NCBI GenBank assembly: GCA_023390905.1
Contig: JAEWBY010000051.1
Coordinates: forward strand, 22,469 to 86,468
Source of the DNA: Pseudomonadota bacterium
Lineage (GTDB): Bacteria; Pseudomonadota; Gammaproteobacteria; Xanthomonadales; Xanthomonadaceae
Length of the DNA stretch: 64,000 nucleotides
Direction: 5' to 3'
Shown here: one piece after another, positions 51,826-60,194 of the stretch
Position numbering within the stretch: the stretch's first letter is position 1
Layout: the number at the start of each line of letters is the position of its first letter
Position numbers and translations under genes: made by a program
Notes under the pieces: model-generated
Seen by the model: only the letters and a program-made list of their open reading frames with translations
Told to the model about the DNA's origin: nothing
The model's database searches: none

Positions 51826-52620
51826 ATGAGCGACATCCTCAATACGATCCTGGCGCGCAAGCATCAGGAAATCGCCGAGCGCAGCGCGCGCGTGCCGCTG
51901 GCGGATCTGGTCGCGCGCGCGGCGGATGCGGCGCCCACGCGCGGATTCGCCGATGCGCTGAACGCCAGCATCGCGCAGGGCGATCCGGCGATCATCGCCG
52001 AAGTGAAGAAGGCCAGCCCGTCCAAGGGCGTGATCCGGGCCGACTTCCATCCGGCCGACATCGCCGTGAGCTACGAATTCGGCGGCGCCAGTTGCCTGTC
52101 GGTGCTGACCGACGTCGATTTCTTCCAGGGCGCGGACGCGTATCTGCGGCAGGCGCGCGATGCGTGCACGCTGCCGGTGCTGCGCAAGGATTTCACCATC
52201 GATCCCTACCAGGTGTACGAAGCGCGCGTGCTCGGTGCGGACTGCATCCTGCTGATCGTCGCCGCGCTGGATGATGCGCAACTGGTCGATCTTTCCAGCC
52301 TCGCCATGCAACTGGACATGGACGTGCTGGTGGAAGTGCACGACATCGACGAGCTGGAACGCGCGCTGCAGGTGCCGGTGCCGCTGATCGGCATCAACAA
52401 CCGCAATCTGCGCACGTTCGAAGTCTCGCTGGACACGACGCTGGCGATGAAGGATGCCGTGCCGCGGGATCGCCTGCTGGTGACCGAGAGCGGCATCCTG
52501 GTGGCCGAGGATGTGATGAAGATGCGTGCGGCCGGTGTCCATGCATTTCTTGTCGGTGAGACCTTCATGCGCGCCCCCGAGCCGGGTGAAGCGCTGCGTG
52601 AGCTATTCTTCGCCGCATGA
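51826..52620 (+). CDS. trpC: Indole-3-glycerol-phosphate synthase
   Basis: A 264-residue TIM barrel. Signatures are AEVKKASPSKGVIRADF with the catalytic lysine, SCLSVLTDVDFFQG, LPVLRKDFTIDPYQVYEAR and the phosphate-binding end FLVGETFM. It is the monofunctional form; no TrpF is fused. The stop overlaps the HAD start by four bases. Together with trpE, trpG and trpD it forms the upper part of the pathway; trpF, trpB and trpA are not in the window. Confidence 0.97.
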   Translation: MSDILNTILARKHQEIAERSARVPLADLVARAADAAPTRGFADALNASIAQGDPAIIAEVKKASPSKGVIRADFHPADIAVSYEFGGASCLSVLTDVDFFQGADAYLRQARDACTLPVLRKDFTIDPYQVYEARVLGADCILLIVAALDDAQLVDLSSLAMQLDMDVLVEVHDIDELERALQVPVPLIGINNRNLRTFEVSLDTTLAMKDAVPRDRLLVTESGILVAEDVMKMRAAGVHAFLVGETFMRAPEPGEALRELFFAA

Positions 52621-53360
52621 GCCAGAGTCCGTATCCCCGGCCATTGCCGGATGCACCGCTGGTCGTGTTCGACTTCGATCACACCCTGTACGACGGTGAT
52701 TCCGGCGGGCATCTGGTGACGTGGCTGCTGCGGCGCAATCCGCTGCGCGCGGTGGTGGCGATCGCGGCTTCGATCATCCTCGGGCCGATGGTCGCGTTCC
52801 TGCCGACACGGCGGCACGGCATTTCCGGGTACATCTGGATTGGCACGTTCGGCCTGCATGGCCGGCGCAGTTTCGATTCGCTGATCGATCGCTACGTCGC
52901 TCTGCATCGCGAGGAACTGCGGTCCAGGCTGCTGCCGATCGCGCTGGAGGTATTCCGCGAACATCGCGCGGCCGGTGATCGCGTGGTCGTGGCGACCGGT
53001 GCGCCACCGGAACTGGCGCGCGCGATCCTGAGCTTCGTCGCGCACGAGGACGTGCCCGTGGTCGGCACGGCTGTGGGACCGAGATTCGGCGCGGTCGTGA
53101 CCACGCGTCATTGCCACAACGAAGAAAAAATGCGGATGCTGCGCGAGCGTGGCTATGCCGACGTGGCGATTGCGTATTCGGACAGCAGCGCGGATCTGCC
53201 GTTGCTGAAAGCCGCGCGCTCGCCGGTGGTGGTCAATCCCAAACCGGGCCGCGTGGAGATGTTCCGCCGCGTGTTGCCCCCGGGCACGCCGATCCTCAAC
53301 TGGGGATGCGTCGATCGCGGTGGCGAGAAAGTCGACGCGCCTGCAACCGGCGGGCCGTGA
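52617..53360 (+). CDS. HAD-superfamily IB phosphatase-like protein
   Basis: A 247-residue HAD phosphatase. Motif I is FDFDHTLYDGDSG with nucleophile Asp21 and acid/base Asp23, motif II VVVATGAP, and motif III/IV KMRMLRERGYADVAIAYSDSSADLPLL. It belongs to the phosphoserine-phosphatase-like subgroup IB. A predicted amphipathic or membrane stretch between motifs I and II (LRAVVAIAASIILGPMVAFL) suggests attachment to the membrane. Substrate unknown. It overlaps the trpC stop, so it is in the trp transcript. Confidence 0.82.
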   Translation: MSQSPYPRPLPDAPLVVFDFDHTLYDGDSGGHLVTWLLRRNPLRAVVAIAASIILGPMVAFLPTRRHGISGYIWIGTFGLHGRRSFDSLIDRYVALHREELRSRLLPIALEVFREHRAAGDRVVVATGAPPELARAILSFVAHEDVPVVGTAVGPRFGAVVTTRHCHNEEKMRMLRERGYADVAIAYSDSSADLPLLKAARSPVVVNPKPGRVEMFRRVLPPGTPILNWGCVDRGGEKVDAPATGGP

Positions 53361-53399
53361 CGCGATCGCGCCCGGTGAGCCCGCGGCGCATCGCCCGGA

Positions 53400-54149
53400 T
53401 CAGAACAGCCAGGCCCGGCCGATCTGGTACAGGCTGATGCACAGCACCAGCACGCCGACGACCGTCAGCACCACGCGTTCGGAGACGTGCTTGACCAGAT
53501 AGGCCGCCAGCGGTGCGGCGATCACTCCGCCCAGCAGCAGGCCGACCACGATTTCCAGATGCTGCAGGCCGATGGTCAGGAAAAACGTGATCGACACCGC
53601 CAGCGTGACGATGAACTCGGCGGCATTGACGGTGCCAATGGTGGTGCGCGCCTTGCCGCCGCTGGCCAGCAGCGTGGACGTGGCGATCGGGCCCCAGCCG
53701 CCACCGCCGCTGGCATCGAGCAGTCCGGCGAAGAATCCAAGCACCGGCACGCGCCGGATTTCACGCTTGGGCACGAAACGGCCGAACGATCGGAGCAGTA
53801 TCAGCACCGCCAGGCACAGCAGGTACAGGTAGACGAACGGCCGGATGACATCGCCCGGCAAGCGGGTGAGCACGTAGGCGCCGAGCACGCCGCCGACCAC
53901 CCCGGCGCTGCTCAGCCGCCAGAACAGGCGTTTGTCGATGTTGCGGAAATACGCGTGCGAGGCGCCGGATACGCCGGTGGTGAACACTTCGGCCGTGTGC
54001 ACGCTGCCGCTCACCGCCGCCGGCGGCAGGCCCATGCCGAGCAGGATCGAAGAAGACACCAGCCCGAAGGCCATGCCCAGCGCGCCATCCACCAGTTGCG
54101 CGGCCAGGCCGATCAGCACGAACCAGAAAAAATCACCGCCCCATTCCAT
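53400..54149 (-). CDS. TauE/SafE (TSUP) family membrane transporter
   Basis: A 249-residue protein with about seven to eight helices of the TSUP family, which exports sulfite or sulfonates and related anions. Two internal repeats: LAAQLVDGALGMAFGLVSS and GFFAGLLDASGGGGWGPIA, the second containing the glycine-rich family mark. ATG54149 starts just before the first helix. It is convergent with the trp-linked HAD gene and downstream of clp, separated by 95 bases. Confidence 0.85.
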   Translation of the reverse strand: MEWGGDFFWFVLIGLAAQLVDGALGMAFGLVSSSILLGMGLPPAAVSGSVHTAEVFTTGVSGASHAYFRNIDKRLFWRLSSAGVVGGVLGAYVLTRLPGDVIRPFVYLYLLCLAVLILLRSFGRFVPKREIRRVPVLGFFAGLLDASGGGGWGPIATSTLLASGGKARTTIGTVNAAEFIVTLAVSITFFLTIGLQHLEIVVGLLLGGVIAAPLAAYLVKHVSERVVLTVVGVLVLCISLYQIGRAWLF

Positions 54150-54244
54150 CCGTGCTTCCGATCTCCGCAGGGCCATCGGCCCGGGCGTCCAGAATAACCG
54201 GTGCATCAGCGATGCCGGAGTCAACGACCCCGGCCGGAACGATC

Positions 54245-54931
54245 TCAGCGCGTGCCGTAGAGCACGACGGTCTTGCCGCGCGCGTGCAGGGCGCCGTCGG
54301 CCTGCAGCTTCTTCAGTACGCGGCCGGCCATCTCGCGGGAGCAGCCGACCAGGCGCGCCAGCTCCTGCCGCGACACGCGCAACTGCGTGCCCTGCGGATG
54401 GCTCATCGCCTCCGGCTCGCGGGCCAGATCGTGCAGCGTGCGCACGATGCGATCGGTGACATCGAGGAACGCCAGTCGGCTCGCCTTGCGGCTGGTGTCG
54501 AGCAGGCGGCGCGAGAGCTGCGCGCCAATCGCATACAGCAGCTTGGGCGCATCGGAGGCCAGCGAGCCCAGGAACAACTGGTGCAGGCGCTCGTAGCTGA
54601 CTTCGGCCAGCTCGCACTGGGTGCGGGTGCGCAGGATGACTTCGCGGCGATCCGACTCGATGAACAGGCCCATTTCGCCCACGAACTCGCCCGCACCGAA
54701 GTAGCCCAGCACCAGTTCGCGGTCATCGTCCTCCTCGGTGATGATGCTGACCGAGCCGCTCACCACGTAATAAAGCGTGCCGGCCGGGTCGCCAGGGCGG
54801 AACACGTCGGCGCGCGCCGGATAGCGGCGGCGATGACTGTGGGCCAGGAATCGCTCGATGGTGGCCGTGTCCGGTGTCAGCGGGTTGGCGGCGGCGCGGG
54901 CGGGAGCGGTAAGAGGGATGCCGGGAGTCAT
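54245..54931 (-). CDS. clp: Clp, CRP-like global regulator (c-di-GMP responsive)
   Basis: A 228-residue CRP/FNR-type activator nearly matching Xanthomonas Clp. It begins IERFLAHSHRRRYPARADVF, continues with the cyclic-nucleotide-like fold (RPGDPAGTLYYVVSGSVS, YFGAGEFVGEMGLFIESD) and ends with the winged helix RVSRQELARLVGCSREMAGR and GKTVVLYGTR. Xanthomonas Clp controls exoenzymes, exopolysaccharide and other virulence or lytic functions, and is inactivated by cyclic di-GMP. The N-terminal 25 residues vary. Divergent from speD. Confidence 0.95.
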   Translation of the reverse strand: MTPGIPLTAPARAAANPLTPDTATIERFLAHSHRRRYPARADVFRPGDPAGTLYYVVSGSVSIITEEDDDRELVLGYFGAGEFVGEMGLFIESDRREVILRTRTQCELAEVSYERLHQLFLGSLASDAPKLLYAIGAQLSRRLLDTSRKASRLAFLDVTDRIVRTLHDLAREPEAMSHPQGTQLRVSRQELARLVGCSREMAGRVLKKLQADGALHARGKTVVLYGTR

Positions 54932-55116
54932 GGTGTCGGGGGCGTTGAATTCACGAAGCTTATTCCCAACACGTGTCCCACGGCAAACCCGGCCATGCAA
55001 GCCATGGGCCAAAATGGTGACGGACCGCCGTCGGGTCCGGTTGGACATTCCGCTGTCACGCCGGATGCCGCATAATCGCGCCCCTTCACCGCTACCCCCA
55101 GAGAGGGACCGCTGCC

Positions 55117-55911
55117 GTGGTAAAACCACTGCCTCGCCTCAGGCTGCAAGGCTTCAACAACCTCACCAAGGCGCTGAGCTTCAACATCTACGACGTGTGC
55201 TACGCCGTCTCCGAGGACGAGCGCCAGCGCTACATCGAATACATCGATGAGGAATACAACGCCGATCGCCTGACCCAGATCCTGACGGATGTGGCGGAGA
55301 TCATCGGCGCCAACATCCTCAATGTCGCCCGCCAGGATTACGACCCGCAGGGAGCGTCGGTGACGATCCTGATCTCGGAAGAGCCGGTGATCGACAAGAA
55401 GCAGGCAGGCAAGGAAATCATCTCCGATGCCGTCGTGGCGCACATGGACAAGAGCCACATCACCGTGCACACGTATCCGGAGACCCATCCGCAGCACGGC
55501 ATCGCCACGTTCCGCGCCGACATCGACGTCGCCACCTGCGGCGTGATCTCGCCGCTGAAGGCGCTGAACTACCTGATCGAGAGCCTCGAATCCGACATCG
55601 TGATCATGGATTATCGCGTGCGTGGTTTCACCCGCGACGTGAAGGGCAAGAAGCACTACATCGATCACAAGATCAATTCGATCCAGAACTTCCTGGCCAA
55701 CAACATCAAGTCGCGCTACGAGATGTTCGACGTCAACGTCTACCAGGAAAACATCTTCCACACGAAGATGCACCTGAAGGACTTCGATCTGGATCAGTAC
55801 CTGTTCGAGGAAAAGGCCAAGAACCTGTCGTTCAAGGAACGCATGAAGATCGAAGCGCTGCTCAAGCGGGAGATCGAGGAGCTGTTCCACGGGCGCAACC
55901 TGTCCGAGTGA
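55117..55911 (+). CDS. speD: S-adenosylmethionine decarboxylase, E. coli type
   Basis: Pyruvoyl enzyme making decarboxylated SAM for spermidine synthesis. The 264-residue proenzyme has the cleavage/pyruvoyl serine Ser113 in KSHITVHTYPE, with ARQDYDPQGASVTILISEEP before and FRADIDVATCGVISPLKALNYL after. GTG at 55117 fits family length. It is divergent from clp, with 185 bases between. No speE is adjacent. Confidence 0.97.
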   Translation: MVKPLPRLRLQGFNNLTKALSFNIYDVCYAVSEDERQRYIEYIDEEYNADRLTQILTDVAEIIGANILNVARQDYDPQGASVTILISEEPVIDKKQAGKEIISDAVVAHMDKSHITVHTYPETHPQHGIATFRADIDVATCGVISPLKALNYLIESLESDIVIMDYRVRGFTRDVKGKKHYIDHKINSIQNFLANNIKSRYEMFDVNVYQENIFHTKMHLKDFDLDQYLFEEKAKNLSFKERMKIEALLKREIEELFHGRNLSE

Positions 55912-55952
55912 GGCCGCCGGCGCGGGTTACACCGCATTCGGCCGGGCCGGGC

Positions 55953-55958
55953 TAGACT
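55953..55958 (+). promoter_or_regulatory. Likely -10 hexamer of the gdx transcript
   Basis: TAGACT lies 21 bases before the first riboswitch stem, so that the transcript would start just ahead of the aptamer. Confidence 0.5.
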
Positions 55959-55973
55959 GGAAACACAATGGAC

Positions 55974-56027
55974 GGCGGGACGACCCGCCCGCGGCGAAGC
56001 GCCGCGAACCAGGACCGACGGCGGTCC
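55974..56027 (+). promoter_or_regulatory. Guanidine-II (mini-ykkC) riboswitch
   Basis: Two six-pair hairpins with ACGR loops: GGCGGG-ACGA-CCCGCC (55974-55989) and GGACCG-ACGG-CGGTCC (56012-56027). They are separated by 22 bases that themselves hold a GC hairpin. This is the defining architecture of the guanidine-II riboswitch, and the gene below is a guanidinium exporter. A further stem TTCCGGGCC/GGCCCGGAA (56038-56069) lies before the GAGGAG ribosome site and is the likely expression platform; ligand binding probably frees the ribosome site. Confidence 0.92.
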
Positions 56028-56086
56028 GGAGCGAAAGTTCCGGGCCGCTTCTTCGTTGATGGCCCGGAAGAACCGAGGAGCAACGT

Positions 56087-56407
56087 ATGGCGTGGGTATA
56101 TCTGGTGTTGGCCGGCCTGCTGGAAGTGGTCTGGGCGGTCGGACTGAAATACGCGGAAGGCTTCACCCGTTTCTGGCCCAGCGTGATCACGCTGATAGCG
56201 ACGGTGGCCAGCTTCTGGCTGCTCGCCCTGGCGATGCGGCAGTTGCCGCTGGGTACCGGCTACGCGATCTGGGTGGGCATCGGCGCGGTGGGCACGGCGA
56301 TCGTCGGCATGTGGTTGTTCAAGGAACCGGCGACGGCCGCGCGGCTGGTCTGCATCGGCCTGATCGTGGCCGGCATCGCGGGGCTCAAGCTGACCTCGGG
56401 CAGTTGA
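56087..56407 (+). CDS. gdx: Guanidinium exporter (Gdx/SugE, SMR family)
   Basis: A 106-residue four-helix protein. The essential Glu13 lies in LAGLLEVVWAVGLKYAEGF, and the WAVGLK and GFTRFWPS segments are those of the Gdx (guanidinium) clade rather than of drug pumps. It acts as a dual-topology dimer exchanging guanidinium for two protons. The riboswitch upstream gives independent support. It ends one base before the convergent coq7 stop. Confidence 0.93.
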   Translation: MAWVYLVLAGLLEVVWAVGLKYAEGFTRFWPSVITLIATVASFWLLALAMRQLPLGTGYAIWVGIGAVGTAIVGMWLFKEPATAARLVCIGLIVAGIAGLKLTSGS

Positions 56408-57052
56408 TCAGAGGCGGTAGGCCACCGTCTTCATCAATCGTGAGGCCACCGACATCAGGCCGGGAATCGGCGGTGGAAGGACGCGTGCGCCGGCGTGCTC
56501 GGCATTGTCCGCATGCCGGGCCTCGTCGGCCTTCATGACCTTGAGGATCTCGCGGCTGCGCAGATCCGCCGGGGGCAGGGTTTCCAGATGCTCGTCCAGA
56601 TGCGCTTCGACCTGGTGTTCGGTTTCCACCACGAAGCCCAGGCTCCAACCGTCTCCGCGCAGGCCCGCCAGCGCGCCCAGCGCGTAGCTGCCGGCATACC
56701 AGAGGGGGTTGAACACGCTGGGGCGGCTGTCCAGTTCACGCAGGCGATCGGCGCACCAGGCCAGATGGTCGGTCTCTTCCTGCGCCGCGTGCAGCAGGTG
56801 GCCTCGGGTCGTGGCGTCGCGCGCGATGGCGGCCTGGCCGAAATACAACCCCTGCGCGCAGATTTCGCCGACGTGGTTGATGCGCATCAGCCCGGCGGCG
56901 TGGCGGCGCTCGGGGGCAGTGAGTTCGACCTCGGGGGTGTCCCCGGCCGGATTGTCGCGCTGGGCCCGCGGTGCGCCGGCGACGGTCTCCAGCGCGCGCT
57001 GGGCTTCCACCAGCAGGCGATCGAGCGGGGAATGAAGTCGTCCGGCAGTCAT
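56408..57052 (-). CDS. coq7: Demethoxyubiquinone hydroxylase
   Basis: A 214-residue di-iron hydroxylase of ubiquinone biosynthesis. The ferritin-like iron ligands lie in MRINHVGEICAQ, HAAQEETDHLAW, EHQVEAHLDEH and KVMKADEARHADNAEHAGA, the four expected helices. It replaces UbiF, the flavin enzyme used by E. coli. The protein is peripheral to the membrane. ATG57052 is the first start. Confidence 0.95.
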   Translation of the reverse strand: MTAGRLHSPLDRLLVEAQRALETVAGAPRAQRDNPAGDTPEVELTAPERRHAAGLMRINHVGEICAQGLYFGQAAIARDATTRGHLLHAAQEETDHLAWCADRLRELDSRPSVFNPLWYAGSYALGALAGLRGDGWSLGFVVETEHQVEAHLDEHLETLPPADLRSREILKVMKADEARHADNAEHAGARVLPPPIPGLMSVASRLMKTVAYRL

Positions 57053-57243
57053 GGACAGCTCGCGCAGGGAGGAGACCGGATTTTCGGGCCCACCGGCGTC
57101 ACTGCCAAGTCAATCCGCCTGCAGGTTGCGCCGGGCCCGTCGGCAGGCTACAATCCCGCTTCTTCGTTTCACCGTTCACAACGCGAGGCAGAGTTCCGTC
57201 GGATCCTCCGGCGCAATGAGCCCGACCATCACCAGGGTTCGTC

Positions 57244-57672
57244 ATGACTACCTTCACCGCCAAGTCCGAGACCGTCCAGCGCGACTGGTACCTCGTCGAT
57301 GCCACCGGCAAGACGCTCGGCCGCCTGTCCACTGAACTGGCCCGCCGCCTGCGTGGCAAGCACAAGCCCGTCTACACCCCGCACGTCGACACCGGCGATT
57401 ACCTGGTGGTGATCAACGCCGAGAAGATTGCCGTCACCGGCAACAAGCTGGCCGACAAGAAGTATCACCGCTTCACCGGCTACATCGGCAACCTGAAGAC
57501 CGAGACCCTCGCCCAGGCGCTGGAACGTCATCCGGAGCGCGTGATTGAAACCGCGGTGAAGGGCATGCTGCCGAAGGGCCCGCTGGGCCGCGACATGTAC
57601 CGCAAGCTGAAGGTCTACGCCGGCCCGAATCATCCGCACGCTGCCCAGCAGCCGCAGGTCCTGGACATCTAA
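57244..57672 (+). CDS. rplM: 50S ribosomal protein L13
   Basis: A 142-residue ribosomal protein with WYLVDATGKTLGRLSTELA, GDYLVVINAEKIAVTGNK, and the VKGMLPKGPLGRDMYRKL block that identifies L13. It is the first gene of the standard rplM-rpsI operon, two bases from rpsI. In E. coli the pair is autoregulated through the rplM leader. Confidence 0.98.
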   Translation: MTTFTAKSETVQRDWYLVDATGKTLGRLSTELARRLRGKHKPVYTPHVDTGDYLVVINAEKIAVTGNKLADKKYHRFTGYIGNLKTETLAQALERHPERVIETAVKGMLPKGPLGRDMYRKLKVYAGPNHPHAAQQPQVLDI

Positions 57673-57674
57673 TC

Positions 57675-58067
57675 ATGGCTATCTCTCAGAATTACGGCAC
57701 CGGCCGTCGCAAGTCCTCCACCGCCCGCGTGTTCCTGCGCAAGGGCGCCGGCAACATCACCGTCAACGGCCGTCCGCTGGACGAGTTCTTTGGCCGTGAG
57801 ACCGCGCGCATGATCGTGCGCCAGCCGCTGGAACTGACCAAGACGACCGAAAGCTTCGACATCGTCGCCACCGCCTCGGGCGGCGGCACCACCGGCCAGG
57901 CCGGCGCCATCCGCCTGGGCATCGCCCGCGCGCTGGTGGAATACGATGAAACCCTGAAGTCCGAACTGCGCAAGGCAGGCTTCATGACCCGTGACGCCCG
58001 CGAAGTCGAGCGCAAGAAGGTCGGTCTGCACAAAGCACGTCGTGCAACCCAGTTCTCGAAGCGCTAA
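57675..58067 (+). CDS. rpsI: 30S ribosomal protein S9
   Basis: A 130-residue protein with YGTGRRKSSTARVFLRKG, FFGRETARMIVRQPL and the C-terminal VGLHKARRATQFSKR, whose terminal Lys-Arg reaches the P-site tRNA anticodon. It closes the rplM-rpsI unit. A tRNA-Gln follows after 21 bases and may be co-transcribed. Confidence 0.98.
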   Translation: MAISQNYGTGRRKSSTARVFLRKGAGNITVNGRPLDEFFGRETARMIVRQPLELTKTTESFDIVATASGGGTTGQAGAIRLGIARALVEYDETLKSELRKAGFMTRDAREVERKKVGLHKARRATQFSKR

Positions 58068-58088
58068 ACTTCGGCTTCAACGCAATAC

Positions 58089-58163
58089 AGCCCCGTCGCC
58101 AAGCGGTAAGGCACCTGACTCTGACTCAGGCATTCGGTGGTTCGAATCCATCCGGGGCTGCCA
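58089..58163 (+). tRNA. tRNA-Gln (CTG anticodon)
   Basis: A 75-base cloverleaf: acceptor AGCCCCG/CGGGGCT, D-loop GCCAAGCGGTAAGGC, anticodon stem CCTGA/TCAGG with loop CTCTGAC (anticodon CTG), T-arm GGTTCGAATCC. Discriminator G and encoded CCA. It lies just behind rpsI and is followed by a terminator. Confidence 0.95.
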
Positions 58164-58191
58164 AACAAGAGGTCCGCAAGGACACCGACAC

Positions 58192-58219
58192 AAGCCCGCC
58201 TCGCGCGGGCTTTTGTTTT
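58192..58219 (+). terminator. Terminator after tRNA-Gln
   Basis: Eight-pair stem AAGCCCGC/GCGGGCTT with a five-base loop, then TTTTGTTTT counted with the stem end. It can close the rplM-rpsI-tRNA transcript. Confidence 0.9.
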
Positions 58220-58309
58220 GTCGGCGATACGCCATTCAAAGTGCCCGGGCCCGCGCGAACGGCGCACAATAGGCGTCTGCTGCGGCATCGCCGCCCGTCC
58301 TGAGGCCTC

Positions 58310-59050
58310 ATGGTTGCGACCTTTCTTCCTCCCTTCGTCGCGGCCGACGCGCTGGTGGCCCGCGTGCGAGCGCGCGGCTATGCGGTTTTGCCGCCCTCGG
58401 CCGTGGCCGATCTGATCGGCCTGCCGCTCGCGCATCTGGAAGCCTTCCGTTCCGACTGGGAGACACTGGCCGTCGACCAATACCTGAAAGACGGAGGGCG
58501 TTACCGGCGTCGCCGTCATTCCTGCTTCGTGGTGGGCCCGGAGGAAGTCGAGCGGGCGCCGCACCGGGCCCACTGGCAATCACTCGATTACAACGCGCTG
58601 CACGGCGGCATGCACCGCTGGTTCGAACCGATGCGCGATTCCACCGCGTCCTCGGCCGACTGGCAGCGCCTGTTGCGCGCGCTGTCGGACTGTTGCTCTG
58701 CGCTGAAGGGCCCACAGCCCTGGTATGTGGAAGCGCATCAGTTCCGCATCGACACCCGCGACGGCATCGGGCGGCCCACGCCGGAAGGCGCGCATCGCGA
58801 CGGCGTGGATTTCGTCGCGGTGCTGCTGGTGGGTCGCGAAAACATCAAGGGCGGGGAAACGCGGGTGTTCGAGGCCGCAGGTCCGGATGGCCAGCGCTTC
58901 ACGCTGGAGACGCCATGGTCGATGCTGTTCCTGGACGATGCACGCGTCATCCACGAATCCACGCCCATCCAGCCGGCGAGCGGTCCGGAAGGGCATCGCG
59001 ATACGCTGGTGCTCACGTTCCGGGCCGGCGGCTTCCAGGGCGATGTGTGA
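58310..59050 (+). CDS. 2-Oxoglutarate/Fe(II) dioxygenase (2OG-Fe_Oxy_2 type)
   Basis: A 246-residue non-heme iron oxygenase. The facial triad is His162 and Asp164 in EGAHRDGVDF and His215 in ARVIHESTP; an arginine after it (HRDTLVLTFR) would bind 2-oxoglutarate. Members of this family include free amino-acid hydroxylases such as isoleucine dioxygenase, with YVEAHQFRI-like blocks in common. The substrate is unknown. A single gene between tRNA-Gln and the fumarylacetoacetase gene. Confidence 0.85.
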   Translation: MVATFLPPFVAADALVARVRARGYAVLPPSAVADLIGLPLAHLEAFRSDWETLAVDQYLKDGGRYRRRRHSCFVVGPEEVERAPHRAHWQSLDYNALHGGMHRWFEPMRDSTASSADWQRLLRALSDCCSALKGPQPWYVEAHQFRIDTRDGIGRPTPEGAHRDGVDFVAVLLVGRENIKGGETRVFEAAGPDGQRFTLETPWSMLFLDDARVIHESTPIQPASGPEGHRDTLVLTFRAGGFQGDV

Positions 59051-59117
59051 GAGGCGGCAGACTCTGTCCGCTTCGGTAGTTACAATTGAAACGAATAAGC
59101 ACGATTCCGGAGTCCTG

Positions 59118-60107
59118 ATGAAACTTGGTTCCCTCAAGGAAGGCGGTCGCGACGGCACGCTGGTGGTCGTATCGCGTGATCTGACGCAGGCGGTGCAGGC
59201 CACCGGCATTGCGCAGACGCTGCAGGCCGCGCTGGAAGACTGGTCCAATGTCGCACCGCGCCTCAATGCGCTGTCCGAATCGCTCGACGCGGGACAGGCC
59301 GATGGCGTGTTCGATCTGGATCCGAAGGCGCTGGCCGCGCCGCTGCCCCGCGCGTACGAATTCGTGGACGGCAGCGCGTACCTCCCGCACGTGGAGCGTG
59401 TGCGCCGCGCGCGCAACGCCGAAGTGCCCGAGAGCTTCTACACCGATCCATTGATGTATCAGGCGACCAGCGCCGGTTTCTACGGGCCGCGCGACCCGGT
59501 GCGCGTGGTCAGCGAGGATCATGGCATCGATCTGGAAGCCGAATTGATCGTCATCACCGATGACGTGCCGATGGCCGTGTCTCCGGAACAGGCCGCCGGC
59601 CATATCCAGCTCATCGGGCTGGTCAACGATGTTTCGCTGCGAAATCTGATTCCGCCGGAACTGGCCAAGGGTTTCGGCTTCCTGCAATCGAAGCCGCGAT
59701 CGGCGCTCTCGCCGGTGTTCGTGACACCGGACGAACTGGGCGAGGCCTGGCAGGGCAACAAGGTGCACCTGCCGCTGCTGACCCACATCAATGGCGAATG
59801 GTTCGGCGCGCCGGACGCGGGCGTGGACATGCAGTTCGATTTCGCGCAACTGGTCGCCCACGCGGCGCGCACGCGGCCGTTGTCGGCCGGAACGATCGTT
59901 GGATCAGGCACGATCGCCAACGAGGACACCAGCAAGGGCGCCTCGTGCTTTGCCGAGAAGCGCACGGTGGAGACCCTGCGTGATGGCAAGCCGAGCACAC
60001 CGTTCATGAAATTCGGCGACGTGGTCCGCATCGAGATGCTGGATCGCGAGGGGCGCTCGATCTTCGGCGCGATTGAACAACGGATAGAACAACAGCACCT
60101 GCCCTGA
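59118..60107 (+). CDS. Fumarylacetoacetate hydrolase
   Basis: A 329-residue FAH-family protein. It begins MKLGSLKEGGRDGTLVVVSRD, and has a plausible catalytic-metal set in DPLMYQATSAGFYGPRDPVR and EAELIVITDDVP, with a phosphate-like loop VGSGTIANEDTSKGA. As maiA lies just downstream, and hppD and hmgA are in the window, the last step of tyrosine degradation (fumarate plus acetoacetate) is the likely role. The family has other members, so the assignment rests partly on context. Confidence 0.88.
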   Translation: MKLGSLKEGGRDGTLVVVSRDLTQAVQATGIAQTLQAALEDWSNVAPRLNALSESLDAGQADGVFDLDPKALAAPLPRAYEFVDGSAYLPHVERVRRARNAEVPESFYTDPLMYQATSAGFYGPRDPVRVVSEDHGIDLEAELIVITDDVPMAVSPEQAAGHIQLIGLVNDVSLRNLIPPELAKGFGFLQSKPRSALSPVFVTPDELGEAWQGNKVHLPLLTHINGEWFGAPDAGVDMQFDFAQLVAHAARTRPLSAGTIVGSGTIANEDTSKGASCFAEKRTVETLRDGKPSTPFMKFGDVVRIEMLDREGRSIFGAIEQRIEQQHLP

Positions 60108-60194
60108 ACGGGTGGGTGCACGATGAGCCAGGGCAGGCAGGGGGCGTGATGGCCGGAACAGTCCAATCAATGATCGCACCGCAGGGCCAGGCGC

